64,000 bases of DNA from Arthonia radiata (lineage: Eukaryota > Ascomycota > Arthoniomycetes > Arthoniales > Arthoniaceae): assembly GCA_002989075.1 (NCBI GenBank), contig PSQN01000006.1, positions 1,811,018-1,875,017 on the forward strand. Reading direction: 5' to 3'. Made by a program: the position numbers and the translations under genes. A model generated the notes under the pieces. The model was not told the origin of the DNA. It ran no database searches and was given only the letters and a program-made list of their open reading frames with translations. Of this stretch, positions 41,220 through 51,072 are shown in pieces (within the stretch, counting starts at the first letter, position 1; every line of letters begins with the position of its first letter).

Positions 41220-42854
41220 ATGGACACCAATGGTATCGGCAATGCAAAGTCTACAAGCGCCTTCACCTTTTCCTTTCCACGACCATCAGCCATGTGCGGC
41301 GACAGCTCTCATAAGGGCACGAACGACACAAAGGTCATCGGCAATGCAAAGCAAGTCCCCAGTTTTCACGGTGGCAGTGTTTTTGCTCTTTGTCGCCCAG
41401 TCTACAGGCTGCCGGCCGGCGTTGTCGAAAACGGTCGACGTTGAATCCTTAGACTCCCAGCAAAGACATTTTTCAGTGTGCGTTCCACTGACACGTTCAC
41501 CCTTAGCTCCCCATTCCTGCAGATCCCCTACGAGATCCGAAAGCAAATCTATGACGAGGTCTGGAGCTCGTGCAAGGAAATCAATGTCCACTTCAACAGG
41601 ACTCTGAATCTTCCCTTCATGGAAGAGGACTTTAAAGCATCATCCCTGCTGGACTTGGAGATCAATCGCTTTCAATTTAAGGCTGGCAACCGCGGTCTGG
41701 TCGACTTTTTCCCATACTGCATCAAGCCCGGTTTATCTTTCGAGCTTCTCAGAGTTAACAAACAGATCCATATCGAGGCGCTGCACGCACTGGTTCGAAC
41801 TTTCGATCCAAGCAAGTTGAAGTTCACATGTGCCACGTGGACAGCGTTTCGCTTCCTGAAGGTACTGCCGTGGTGGGTCGCTCACCGCATCAAAGAGATC
41901 GAATTCAGTGGCGTTCGAGTGTTGCCAATTTCTCGGTGTGGCTTCAATGTCCAGAAGCCGCGTTTACCCACCAAAACCGATGTGTCGGCAAGCTTTTATC
42001 CAATATGTGATAATACCATATTGTGGAATGACAACGAAAGCTGGATACGATATTACGTTTCCAATTGGTCTACGCGGGGAATGGCTCATTGTAAGTCTTC
42101 AGAGCATTAGAAGGTTCCGCTCTGTTGCTCAGAAAGCAATGCATGGTAGCTGGCGTGCGCTAGTGCTGTCCTGAAGCACTTTTTTTTCGAACCTGGGAGT
42201 CATTGACAAGAGGCTTTGCTAATATCATTATAGTGCCTCCACTTGACACGTCACACGTACATCACGGCTATCCGCCATTACGATCCTGGATCTGCCACAA
42301 TTTTCAACGCCTCAAAGTCTTGACCCTTCATCTGGGCAGCTTGACGAAACCGGATACGTCTAACGGACGGAGCATCCCACAAGGAGTTGATATGCTTAAC
42401 AACAACCGGATCCAACTTTTGCGCATGCTGTATACTAGCAACACGACCGACCCACACTTTCGGAGAGACAGTGCACTCCTTGCTTTCAACCTGGCAATGG
42501 ATAAACCTTCCCCCGGACAATTTACCATTTGGATGAACATGGCAGACGCTGTCAAGGAAATCTTCGATGTTGATGCCTGGATGTCAAGTCTGCGTGAAGG
42601 CAGCGAGCACATGAATCATACCTCTGGGTGCCGATGCATACTTCGCTTTGAGAAGCGATATATGGTGAGTTCGGAGCTCCTTCCGATTGTCCTCTGTTTT
42701 TCCCAGGGGAGATTGGCAAAGCCCAAGTCGCCAGCCTTGGGCCAGAAAGTAGATCGTGCTAACATATTGACCATAGGCTGAGAGTGATAATTGCGGGCTG
42801 TACGTTCCCTGCCAATACGCTATGATCATCGTCCGATGCTCGTCACGGGCGTAA
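41220..42854 (+). CDS. 2EXR-like fungal protein of unknown function
   Basis: Best model has four exons (41220-41350, 41477-42090, 42234-42664, 42777-42854), 417 residues. The second exon opens with FLQIPYEIRKQIYDEVW, the F-box-like (I/L)P-EIR-xIY signature of the 2EXR-type proteins that are abundant in dothideomycetes, followed by LLRVNKQIHIEALHAL. Introns 2 and 3 (143 and 112 nt; the latter with a GTGCTAAC branch site) are clean and extend the protein through LHLGSLTKPD to a Cys-containing end. The first exon is uncertain. A GC-AG intron with donor GCAAGT at 41351 keeps the frame, as does a GTCTAC donor after the first copy of a 15-base repeat. Function unknown; no evidence of secretion. Confidence 0.65.
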
Positions 42855-43136
42855 CAGGAGATACATCTTCAAAGGGGGACACAGTCTGGCTCGATACGCC
42901 TCAATCGCACAGCCAAATTGGCATACCAAACCCAGTCCAGCCCGTTGACGTCGAGGGAGTCACGAACGAAGATGAACGAAGCGATCTTATCTAAGTGGGG
43001 TTTGGAGGCTGTATATTGGGGTATCATGAGTGGAATGTCTCTCTAATGCTTCTACCCCAAACGCCAACGCGATGCATATGTAGTGTCGTGAAAAGTTTTT
43101 ATGATCCTTCACGCACATTTTGTTGACTTCTTCGGG
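42855..43136. other. Convergent intergenic region, 282 bp
   Basis: Lies between the stops of the 2EXR-like gene and the OPA3-like gene. Presumably two 3' untranslated regions; nothing else seen. Confidence 0.45.
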
Positions 43137-43874
43137 TCACGATCCCGTTTGAGGTGGAGGCGGCAGAGATCTTCTCACTGGTTGTTGGACGTCTGCAGCC
43201 TGGCCTTTGCTCCCATCAAGTCTCGACTTTTCTAAGTCTTCTGCTTCCTTATCTTTAGGCTTTTCCTTTCCACCAGCATTCACCCTCGCACCAAGAGCGC
43301 CGTCCACCCTCCGATCGTTGCCCACCTCCTCCCTCAACGTCACATTCTCCGTCTTCAACCCCACCACCACCTCCTCTAGACTCTCCAACCTCGAAGCAAC
43401 TTCATCCCGCCCCTGCTTCGTCTTCCGCCTCGTATACCACTGCTCCCCCAAAATCAAACTGACCGCAACAACAAACAAAAACCCCTCACTAATGAACGTC
43501 GCCCCGGTATCAATCGCCTTACTCTCGCTCAGCGGCTTCACCCTGGGTCTCGTATTCTTCAGCCTTTTCCTAATGTCCTCCTTCTCCTTCTCCTCCGCCT
43601 CGGCCTCCTCTCTCGTCTTGGCCGTGGGGTGCACAGACTGGCTCGGATGCCGCTTCCGCTCCAGCTCCTCCTGCTCGCGCTTCACCTGCCGGTCGATCAC
43701 CGCCACGTCTTGCAGCAGGCCCAGCCGCATGCGCATGTCCCAGCGGTGGAGGCGCTGCGCGAACCCGATGCAGTAGTTGCGGAAGCGCTCGTTGTCGCGC
43801 GCGTAGGTTTTTATCTTGTTGCCGAAGGGTTTGGCGAGCGTGCGGATGGCGAGGGAGGCGATTTTGGTGGCCAT
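43137..43874 (-). CDS. OPA3-like mitochondrial protein
   Basis: Intronless, 245 residues starting MATKIASLAIRTLAKPFGNK, the conserved OPA3 N-terminus with a mitochondrial-targeting character. The domain continues through FRNYCIGFAQRLHRWDMRMR. A hydrophobic segment at about 128-143 (FISEGFLFVVAVSLILG) is followed by a coiled coil (LESLEEVVVGLKTENVTLRE). OPA3 proteins sit in the mitochondrial inner or outer membrane and affect morphology and lipid handling; the exact role is unsettled. The C-terminal 50 residues are charged and end in a proline run (RRSLPPPPQTGS). Its start is 400 bp from that of MSH1 on the opposite strand, another mitochondrial gene. Confidence 0.9.
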   Translation of the reverse strand: MATKIASLAIRTLAKPFGNKIKTYARDNERFRNYCIGFAQRLHRWDMRMRLGLLQDVAVIDRQVKREQEELERKRHPSQSVHPTAKTREEAEAEEKEKEDIRKRLKNTRPRVKPLSESKAIDTGATFISEGFLFVVAVSLILGEQWYTRRKTKQGRDEVASRLESLEEVVVGLKTENVTLREEVGNDRRVDGALGARVNAGGKEKPKDKEAEDLEKSRLDGSKGQAADVQQPVRRSLPPPPQTGS

Positions 43875-44274
43875 CGGGGGTGTGGAGCTGGATGACGGGT
43901 CATCGCAGCGTTTGTGGCTGGGTTGGGGAGGGTTTACGGATAGGCAGACGCATTTGGTGAGATTTTGTCATAATTACATGGTATGAAACGCGAGGTGGAC
44001 GCGTTTTCTTGGCGGCTTGAGTCGTGTTTGCGTTCCCTATGATGATCTTGTTTCGTCTTTTCTTTTTGCGCTTCACTTGTTCTTTTTGTGGGCTCCGCCT
44101 ATAGCATCAGCGGCATCTGAGCACTTATTCTCGATACAGTCTGCATGACACTGTCTCGGACGGAGGCTCGCAGGGTGACATCCAAACCAGGGCGCTCTTG
44201 TATAAGCGGACCCTCTTTGGAGACAACGGAACGATGAGAATACGATCGGACCTGGTGGCATTATCAGCTGTGGA
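43875..44274. promoter_or_regulatory. Shared divergent promoter region, OPA3-like/MSH1
   Basis: A 400 bp region between two divergent genes whose products both act in mitochondria, so shared control is possible. T-rich runs occur at 44050-44090 (TTTTCTTTTTGCG). No specific factor site recognised. Confidence 0.5.
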
Positions 44275-47200
44275 ATGATCGGCGGTGTTGGAAAATGCTC
44301 TCGCTGTATAGTAGCACCACCCATTATTAAAACTTCTTATCGATTTCACGCGAACCGTTTCAGATTTGCAAGACTTTGCGATGGAACCGGTATCAGACGG
44401 GTGTCCACGGGTACACCCAATTATGCTGAGGACGATGGAACTTCAAAGCTCAAGCGTGGAGGAAGACGTACCAGTGTGAAGCTAAAAGATCTGCCTCAAG
44501 GTCTTCTCAACACGAAACATGCCACTGATATACCTCAAGAGGAGCCTGCGCCCGTCACTGTATATCCGACAGTCATTCAACAAGCCAGAGATAATATGAC
44601 CAAATTTCCAAACTGCGTCGTCCTGACCCGTGTTGGCGGCTTCTATGAGTTGTATTTTCAACAGGCAGAAGAGTGGTCATCGCAGCTCAACCTGAAGCTG
44701 GCGAGGAAGAAGACGAGCGCCGGTGCTGTCCCAATGGCTGGCTTTCCAGCCTTCCAGCTCGAGCGTTTTCTTAAAGCCTTGGTGCAAGATCATCAGATGC
44801 ACGTCGCCATTGCTGAGGAGATCGCAAACGACCCTAGCCAGAGGATGAAAAAGGGTGGCTTGCTCTTCGATCGGCAGATCAAGCGAATTGTCACACCGGG
44901 CACCTTGATTGATGAAGACTTTCTTACGCCCAATGAGCATAATTATTTGCTTTGCATCTCCAACGTTGATGATGCTGAAGAGTCTGATAATACCAGCCTG
45001 CTATCCTCCAGCTCCTCATCTGGCGCAGTAAGACAACTCAGTTTGGCCTGGATAGACGTTTCCAGCGGTGACTTCAGAACACAGACGGCGCCAGTTGCTG
45101 CGCTTGGGTCTGTAGTGACTCGTGTCGCGCCGCGTGAGATCGTGATCGATGCGCCCCTACGCGGGAGCCCGCTCATCGATCTCAGTACCCTCGAAGAGCA
45201 AGCTGACAAGATTACGTATTACAACACCGACAATGCCGACGCTGCAATTAGGGATACGATACTCGAGCTCGACAATGAACAAAACACAGCTCCTGTGTCC
45301 GCCGATGCCCAAGCTATAAAGATGCTTGTCAGCTACATCGAGGAACACTTGCCGGGTACAAAAGTTCGTCTACAGCAGCCGAAGATGTATGAGGCGGCAC
45401 AGCATGTGAGCATTGACAAGAACACATTGAAAGGTCTGGAGATCGTCAGGACGTTGAAGCATGGCAGCGAGAAAGGAGCACTCTTACAGACAGTTAGGAG
45501 AACGTCCACAAGAAGCGGAGCTCGACTGTTATCGCAACGCCTCGTAGCTCCATCGACCTCCTTGTCGGAAATCGACCGACGCCTGGACCTAGTGCAGGAC
45601 TTTATGGCTCATCCGGCATTACTTGAGGAGATAACAGCGCTCTTGAAGCGCACGACTGATTCACCTAGGCTCATACAAGCCATTGCGTTCGGCAAAGGGG
45701 ATGCGCAGGATCTCTTGAATTTGTCGAGGACCATCGGCCTGACAAAGCGAGTCGCAGAAGTCTTGCAGCAAAATACGACTTTGCAATCACCGTTGAACCA
45801 CGAAAGCAATCGATTCTATTGGAACGGTCCTGCACAGCTAGCCGAGCGCATACAGAACGCCATCGATGAAGAGGGGCTCATGACCCGCTATCAAACTCGC
45901 CAGAACGATGCAGCCGACGCGGCTGCTTTAGCCCAAGAAGCCATCGCTGCGGAGGGCGCTGATGATATGGCTGCGCTCCACAAGAGGCTGGGCTCAATCA
46001 GGTCTGCAAAGACTGCAATAAGCGATGAAAGTGATAGTGAAGAAGACACCTCTGCAGCTGAAGTTATCTGGATCATGCGAAAAAGCGCCAGCAGCATCCT
46101 CAACAATCTTCATGATCATCTTTCGGCATTGCGGGCCGAGGTGCAAGATCTAGCAGCGAAGCTACAAAGCCAGCTTCAGGCAAAGTCGCTCTCACTCAAG
46201 CTGACGCCAGGCTTGGGCCATATTGTGCATGTCAAAGGTAGAGACACCAAGTCAGACTTCTCTACCATCATTAAAGAAGCACGTACTGTCAGTACTAGCA
46301 AGAGTACACGCTCGTTCTATCTGCCCGCCTGGACATCGCTAGGTAGACGCATAGAAGACGCAAAGCTGCGGATACGAACCGAGGAGCAGCAAATCTTCAG
46401 ATCACTACGAGAAGGCGTATGTGAGAACATCGTGGCTTTGCGCCGCAACGCGAATGTGTTGGACGAACTTGACGTCGCATGCAGCAGCGCGACTCTGGCG
46501 GAAGAGTGTGGCCTTGTCCGGCCAGTTCTTGACGACACTACAAGTATGCACATCGTCGATGGAAGGCACATGACTGTCGAAGCTGGCCTGAAAATATCAG
46601 GAAGGAGCTTCACACCCAATGATACGATAATCGGCACTTCATACAGAGGCTCAACAGGCTCCGTGGACGCTAATTCGCGGTCTGATCAGCAATCTATCCA
46701 TCTCATCACAGGCCCAAACATGGCCGGCAAGTCGACATATCTTCGTCAAACGGCCTTGATGTCTATCCTCGCGCAGACAGGTCTCTACGTGCCCGCGTCT
46801 TTTGCTCTCCTCGGTCTGGTTGATGCTGTGTTCAGCCGCATTGGCTCAGCCGACAATCTTTATCAAGATCAGAGCACATTCATGGTTGAGATGCTGGAGA
46901 CGGCAGAGATACTGAAGAACGCCTCAAAGAAGAGCCTTGTGGTCATGGACGAAGTTGGGCGAGGCACAAGCCCTGAGGACGGTATCGCTGTTGGCTACGC
47001 CGCGCTCGACACATTGCGCAAGCGAGGCGTCGGTCGAGTGCTGTTTGCTACGCACTTTCATCAGATCCTGGATATGTGTTGTAATTGGCCCGAGGTGGGC
47101 TGCTACTGCACGAGAGTCGTTGAGGACAAGGCAGGTGACGGCGCGGAGACGACGTTCCGATTCGATCATAAGATGCGGCCAGGTATCAACCGAGATAGCC

Positions 47201-47301
47201 ATGCACTCAAGGTGGCAAAGCTTGCTGGAATGCCTGATGCTACTGTGCAGACCGCCAAGGACGTCCTTGAGGGCATGAAGCGCAAGCAGCCCCAAGACTG
47301 A
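44275..47301 (+). CDS. MSH1: Mitochondrial DNA mismatch repair protein Msh1 (MutS homologue)
   Basis: Intronless, 1008 residues. The N-terminus (MIGGVGKCSRCIVAPPIIKT, then RFHANRFRFARL) is basic and fits a mitochondrial presequence. The MutS mismatch-recognition domain starts near VIQQARDNMTKFPNCVVLTR and keeps the Phe-x-Glu reading motif in GGFYELY (Phe 123, Glu 125). That fits Msh1 and bacterial MutS; eukaryotic Msh3-Msh5 lack it. The ATPase has Walker A GPNMAGKST (about 813-821), Walker B VVMDEVGRGTS, and the ATHFHQIL switch. A charged insertion (ISDESDSEEDTS) interrupts the clamp region. It should maintain mitochondrial DNA. There is no C-terminal nuclease domain of the plant MSH1 type. 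The start is the first ATG of the frame. Confidence 0.95.
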   Translation: MIGGVGKCSRCIVAPPIIKTSYRFHANRFRFARLCDGTGIRRVSTGTPNYAEDDGTSKLKRGGRRTSVKLKDLPQGLLNTKHATDIPQEEPAPVTVYPTVIQQARDNMTKFPNCVVLTRVGGFYELYFQQAEEWSSQLNLKLARKKTSAGAVPMAGFPAFQLERFLKALVQDHQMHVAIAEEIANDPSQRMKKGGLLFDRQIKRIVTPGTLIDEDFLTPNEHNYLLCISNVDDAEESDNTSLLSSSSSSGAVRQLSLAWIDVSSGDFRTQTAPVAALGSVVTRVAPREIVIDAPLRGSPLIDLSTLEEQADKITYYNTDNADAAIRDTILELDNEQNTAPVSADAQAIKMLVSYIEEHLPGTKVRLQQPKMYEAAQHVSIDKNTLKGLEIVRTLKHGSEKGALLQTVRRTSTRSGARLLSQRLVAPSTSLSEIDRRLDLVQDFMAHPALLEEITALLKRTTDSPRLIQAIAFGKGDAQDLLNLSRTIGLTKRVAEVLQQNTTLQSPLNHESNRFYWNGPAQLAERIQNAIDEEGLMTRYQTRQNDAADAAALAQEAIAAEGADDMAALHKRLGSIRSAKTAISDESDSEEDTSAAEVIWIMRKSASSILNNLHDHLSALRAEVQDLAAKLQSQLQAKSLSLKLTPGLGHIVHVKGRDTKSDFSTIIKEARTVSTSKSTRSFYLPAWTSLGRRIEDAKLRIRTEEQQIFRSLREGVCENIVALRRNANVLDELDVACSSATLAEECGLVRPVLDDTTSMHIVDGRHMTVEAGLKISGRSFTPNDTIIGTSYRGSTGSVDANSRSDQQSIHLITGPNMAGKSTYLRQTALMSILAQTGLYVPASFALLGLVDAVFSRIGSADNLYQDQSTFMVEMLETAEILKNASKKSLVVMDEVGRGTSPEDGIAVGYAALDTLRKRGVGRVLFATHFHQILDMCCNWPEVGCYCTRVVEDKAGDGAETTFRFDHKMRPGINRDSHALKVAKLAGMPDATVQTAKDVLEGMKRKQPQD

Positions 47302-47784
47302 GTGACTGTTTCAAGGATGACTCCAAAGATCGACCCATGTGAGCAGCGCCATACCTTGCGTACGATATATTTAGCTATAGTAATCGTCCTCACTGCTCTG
47401 ATGATGTCAAAATCAGGGTCAAACAAGATCCAAACAGCTAATGAGTTATGCTCAGCAGACACCCCTGCAAAGGGCAAACCGTGCATCCAAAATACTGCAA
47501 GCAAACGAAGCGATGATCTCGTGAGTCAAGGTTTTCAATCAGTCCACGCTTCTTTCGTCGCTTACATGCAGCTATCCGACAAGTCCTTACTCGCGCCACG
47601 ATGTGAATCACTCGCAAGACATTCACATGCACGAGCATGCAAACCATAGATGTGTCCGAGGCTGCCAGCGCTCGCCACGGGTAGCTTACGTTTCCGTTGA
47701 AATCGTTTGCGCCCATGGAGACCTTTCTTCAATGCAAATAGCAAAGGGTTCCACTCCGGCAAGGCCGTCACGCTTTTATCCGCG
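47302..47784. other. Intergenic between MSH1 and the orphan cluster
   Basis: About 480 bp with no gene. Frames on both strands (for example 47302-47649 +) begin with non-ATG codons and overlap each other antisense. The right end leads into the promoter of the first orphan gene. Confidence 0.45.
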
Positions 47785-47790
47785 TATAAA
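47785..47790 (+). promoter_or_regulatory. TATA box of orphan gene A
   Basis: TATAAA within GCGTATAAAGC, 106 bp upstream of the ATG at 47896. A 9-base element TGACTGCTC follows at 47796-47804 and recurs downstream of the TATA box of orphan gene B. Confidence 0.6.
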
Positions 47791-47895
47791 GCAGCTGACT
47801 GCTCTCGACTTTCCCAGGTCTTCCTGACACAGCTCCTTGAGTCTTCCAAGTGACCATCCAACATCACACCCCAACCATTTGACAGGATCGACAAT

Positions 47896-48387
47896 ATGTC
47901 AAACCCCGGTCAATCTAGCAGCTCAACACAGCCAGTCAAATCAGAGCATACGTCCCATTCCACACAGACCCAATCTACCGAGCCACCCCACGTCATGCAC
48001 ATCGACGTTCTCAACGAGATCATCTCCTACCTGCAACTCGTCTACGACACGTGCGGCGACCGCCGCAAAGCGACCATAAGGTGGTCTGCCTTCGAAGGGA
48101 TGGATGAATTGGGGGACTTGCTCAAGGTGAAGGGTAACACTGACAAAGCCAGGGAATACATTATGAACGCCGCGACCAATCAAAACAGGGCATTTTGGAG
48201 CACTCCTGTGCCGCTCGCGGACGTAGTGAGCGATCTTTTGGCGGAATTGAAGGCGGATCTGGAGACGGGAGAGACGATCATCGAAGGAGAGCACGATCGC
48301 GAAGATGTAATGGCGAGAATTGAGGAGTTGCGGAGATCCGCTGAGGTGATGAGCAAGCCGCCTATGGCGGGTTTCGAAAGAGGATAG
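47896..48387 (+). CDS. Small orphan protein A of a tandem family
   Basis: Intronless, 163 residues starting MSNPGQSSSSTQPVKSEHTS. The first ~35 residues are Ser/Thr/Gln-rich; the rest is charged and helical-looking: HIDVLNEIISYLQLVYDTCG, then GDLLKVKGNTDKAREYIMNA, and ETGETIIEGEHDREDVMARI near the end. No signal peptide or membrane segment. It resembles the product at 49611: both have an L-x-EII/AIV-xYL-type first helix, an AR(E/Q)Y motif, an ST-x-x-P segment and a G-T-(I/V)-I-x-G-x-x-DR-(E/D)-x-VM block, so the two are paralogues. No known family recognised. A consensus TATA box lies about 110 bp upstream. Function unknown. Confidence 0.6.
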   Translation: MSNPGQSSSSTQPVKSEHTSHSTQTQSTEPPHVMHIDVLNEIISYLQLVYDTCGDRRKATIRWSAFEGMDELGDLLKVKGNTDKAREYIMNAATNQNRAFWSTPVPLADVVSDLLAELKADLETGETIIEGEHDREDVMARIEELRRSAEVMSKPPMAGFERG

Positions 48388-49484
48388 CGGTCTTGAAACG
48401 ACCTCACAAGCACGGTCCCACAGCACGGCTGGTGTTCGAGATATCGAGCACATGCGTCAGTGCAGTCCTGTCATCAAAAGAGCTGGAGGGACAGCGAAGA
48501 GCAGGCGCAGCAGGTACTCTATGAAGATGAACACGATACTGATTCTGAGCGAACGTTTTGCTGATCGTAATTGACTCTAACACAGGGCTAGTAATCAAGT
48601 CTTATACGCTGTTTGAAGATTGATGATATGCTTAGCTGCAATACAAATACTTCACTGCTACGCCGACCGTTCTTCGTTGTTGCTGCGGGAGTGCCGTTGG
48701 CTACACATAACATTACGGACACATTTGAGCTCTCTACTATGTCATTTTCACGCAGTCGCTCTTTGCAACTATTCACTCTACAGCCTTCGGATGCCATGTT
48801 TGCCTCCCGCTCAGCGGCCTGCCGGCCGGTAACGAACGCGAGAAGTCGCTCGGAACGCCTGGAAACTTGGTGATGATGCTGCCCAGGACGGACATGAACT
48901 CAGATGAATTGGAAACTACCACGACCTGGCTTTTGTGGCATCTCGTGTTCCAATTAAGAGCTTGTCAGTCGACATTGATAAGATACTGGCCTGAATCATT
49001 GGGGATTTCAATTCCGAGGATGACGCTGCTTAGTACGTAGTGTACCAAAATACAAACCTTCGGAAATATCTTGAGACTTTGGGGGCTTATGGCTTGAGTT
49101 GAGAGGTTGAGGCGTGTTGCAACGGGGGCTGTGAAGCCTCAATCAAAATATCCAGGACTTGATTGAAAGTCGGGAGGATTTTAAGAACTGACACACCCGC
49201 AAGATAATCTTAGCATAAGGCGCCGTATAGCTTTGTTTGTCCGGCGTTCGAGCCAAGGATGGGAGTGAGGCTCGCAGTGAACATGTTTCTACGAGGGTTG
49301 CCTCCTGACATTAGCCTCACCCCACCGCGAAAACTCCCTGAACGGTCTCGTGCAAGGCTGTTAGTGCTGACGACTGGCTACCCACCCACTCATCTATAGC
49401 AATTCAGCCTACTGAAGCCCTGATCTGATCGCGAAGCAAGCAACAAACAGCCAGCATGACGGGACCGACAGGTTATCTTCAGCA
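48388..49484. other. Intergenic between orphan genes A and B
   Basis: About 1.1 kb with no convincing gene on either strand; open frames are at most ~86 codons. The segment 48950-49200 is rather AT-rich. Could hold regulatory sequence or a decayed family member; I cannot show the latter. Confidence 0.45.
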
Positions 49485-49490
49485 TATAAA
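49485..49490 (+). promoter_or_regulatory. TATA box of orphan gene B
   Basis: TATAAA within GCATATAAAGC, 121 bp before the ATG at 49611. The octamer TATAAAGC is identical to that of gene A, and TGACTGCTC recurs at 49506-49514. Confidence 0.6.
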
Positions 49491-49610
49491 GCGTTCCTCT
49501 CCTCATGACTGCTCGTTCCCTCTCCTCACAACCAAGAGAGCTTTGGTCGGACTTCTGGAGAAGCGCATCGAGACACAAAGACACAGCATCTTTCCTGCCA
49601 CGTCAGCAAC

Positions 49611-50090
49611 ATGTCTCAGCCCGATCCCAATAGCGATCCGCCTCAACCACACCAAGCTCCCAATACCGCTCCAGCTTCGCAGTCTCAGCCCCTCGATCAG
49701 GCTCAGCCAGTCCACAGCGCTGCCCTCAATGCTATCGTCTACCACCTGGGAACCCTCCTTGACAAGACTCTCACTACTTACGACGATAGCACGCCCTTTC
49801 CAAATTTGGACCCCTCGGTTCTCGGAAGATTCAGCCAACTGCTAGATGAGGACGGCCTCGGAGAGAGGAATACTGAGGCCCGCCAGTACCTCTTCGAGTA
49901 CGTGTGTGTTGAGAATTGGCCAATTTTGAGTACAACCAGGCTCCCCGTGCGAATCAGAGAGGCTGTGTCGTATATGGCGGCGTTGCTAGAGATGGGGTTG
50001 ATATCGGGGAACACCGTGATTGTTGGGAGCCAGGATGATCGTGACAATGTGATGCGGGTCCTCGAGCATATGCAAAGGTTTAGCGGGTGA
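49611..50090 (+). CDS. Small orphan protein B of a tandem family
   Basis: Intronless, 159 residues starting MSQPDPNSDPPQPHQAPNTA. The leader is Pro/Gln/Ser-rich, then comes a helical body: AALNAIVYHLGTLLDKTLTT, later NTEARQYLFEYV, STTRLPVRIREAVSYMAALL and SGNTVIVGSQDDRDNVMRVL. The last block aligns with protein A position by position over the DR-x-x-VM-x-R motif. No signal peptide, metal motif or known domain. It has the same gene size, no introns, the same TATA octamer and a similar leader composition as gene A, which argues for tandem duplication followed by strong divergence. Function unknown. Confidence 0.6.
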   Translation: MSQPDPNSDPPQPHQAPNTAPASQSQPLDQAQPVHSAALNAIVYHLGTLLDKTLTTYDDSTPFPNLDPSVLGRFSQLLDEDGLGERNTEARQYLFEYVCVENWPILSTTRLPVRIREAVSYMAALLEMGLISGNTVIVGSQDDRDNVMRVLEHMQRFSG

Positions 50091-51072
50091 GGAGATTCAG
50101 ACCTTCAGGACTGACGAGGTGGCATGGAATGAGAGATCGAACATCGCCCTGGTTCCATTCCACCAGCGAGCCACTGGAGGCTGCTTAAGCCCTGTTTGTC
50201 GCGCGGAACATGCGAAATTCTTCACATCACTTTTGTAATAGTAAGATGATACGGTCTGACTTCACGCTCACCCAGGTCTTGGTGCGAGACGTCAAACAGA
50301 CCGACTGTATGTGTCCAGCGTCACAGACACGTTGACAACATCCTGCAGCCCTCAGCCAGTGATCATATGTGTGCTGTCTTGCAATAGTGAGCTGAAACTG
50401 GTCGAGCGTGATATATCGGCAAGGGGCACCGTAGAGTGCGCTTTCAGCCGCCGGACAATCGATGCCCTTGTAATGACACGACTACACCGACGTCTGTACC
50501 CCCTACGTCTTGTGTACACACTCTCAAGGAGTGTGATCGTGCGTATGATAAGAAGAGGATGCGATGAGAAGATTCTGCAGATCTTGCAACACGATGACAA
50601 TGTCTCGTTGCGTGCCTGCACGCTGAAGCTGACCAAGTCGACGATAATCCGAAGGTGTACCATGCAGTACACATGCTGTCAGCAGTCGGACAGGTAATAG
50701 CTTAGACCATGCCCACGACCCCACCTGGGTTTGTACCCACTGATCGTCTGTGCAAGATGGCCGTCGTCCAAGGGATGTAAGCGTACGCGACCTGAACCGT
50801 CAATGCAACAAGACTATTCTGCGGCTCTTGAACTTGGATCAATGGAGTATCTTTGCGTGTCAATAAGCTGCAGACACTGGGATTGAAGGCAAGTTGAGGG
50901 TACCAGCCAAGCGCACACGCTATTACTTGTGGAACGCATCAGCAGCCACATCCTCTCATCTTTCACCCGTGCCTGACAGAAGTGGCTCGATCCGGCTTAG
51001 CTTCAGGAACATCTGCTTCCAAACATCACAACATCTCGCACAGTCTTCTTCCGTTCTTGCTCCTCAACATCC
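50091..51072. other. Intergenic between orphan genes B and C
   Basis: About 980 bp. Overlapping sense and antisense frames at 50311-50724 (up to 128 codons) lack protein-like composition. No TATA box comparable to those of genes A and B was found ahead of gene C. Confidence 0.45.

Noticed and set aside
50311-50724. Mutually antisense open frames between orphan genes B and C
   Set aside because: Arg/Cys/Ser-rich on both strands with no helix pattern, TATA box or similarity to the orphan family.
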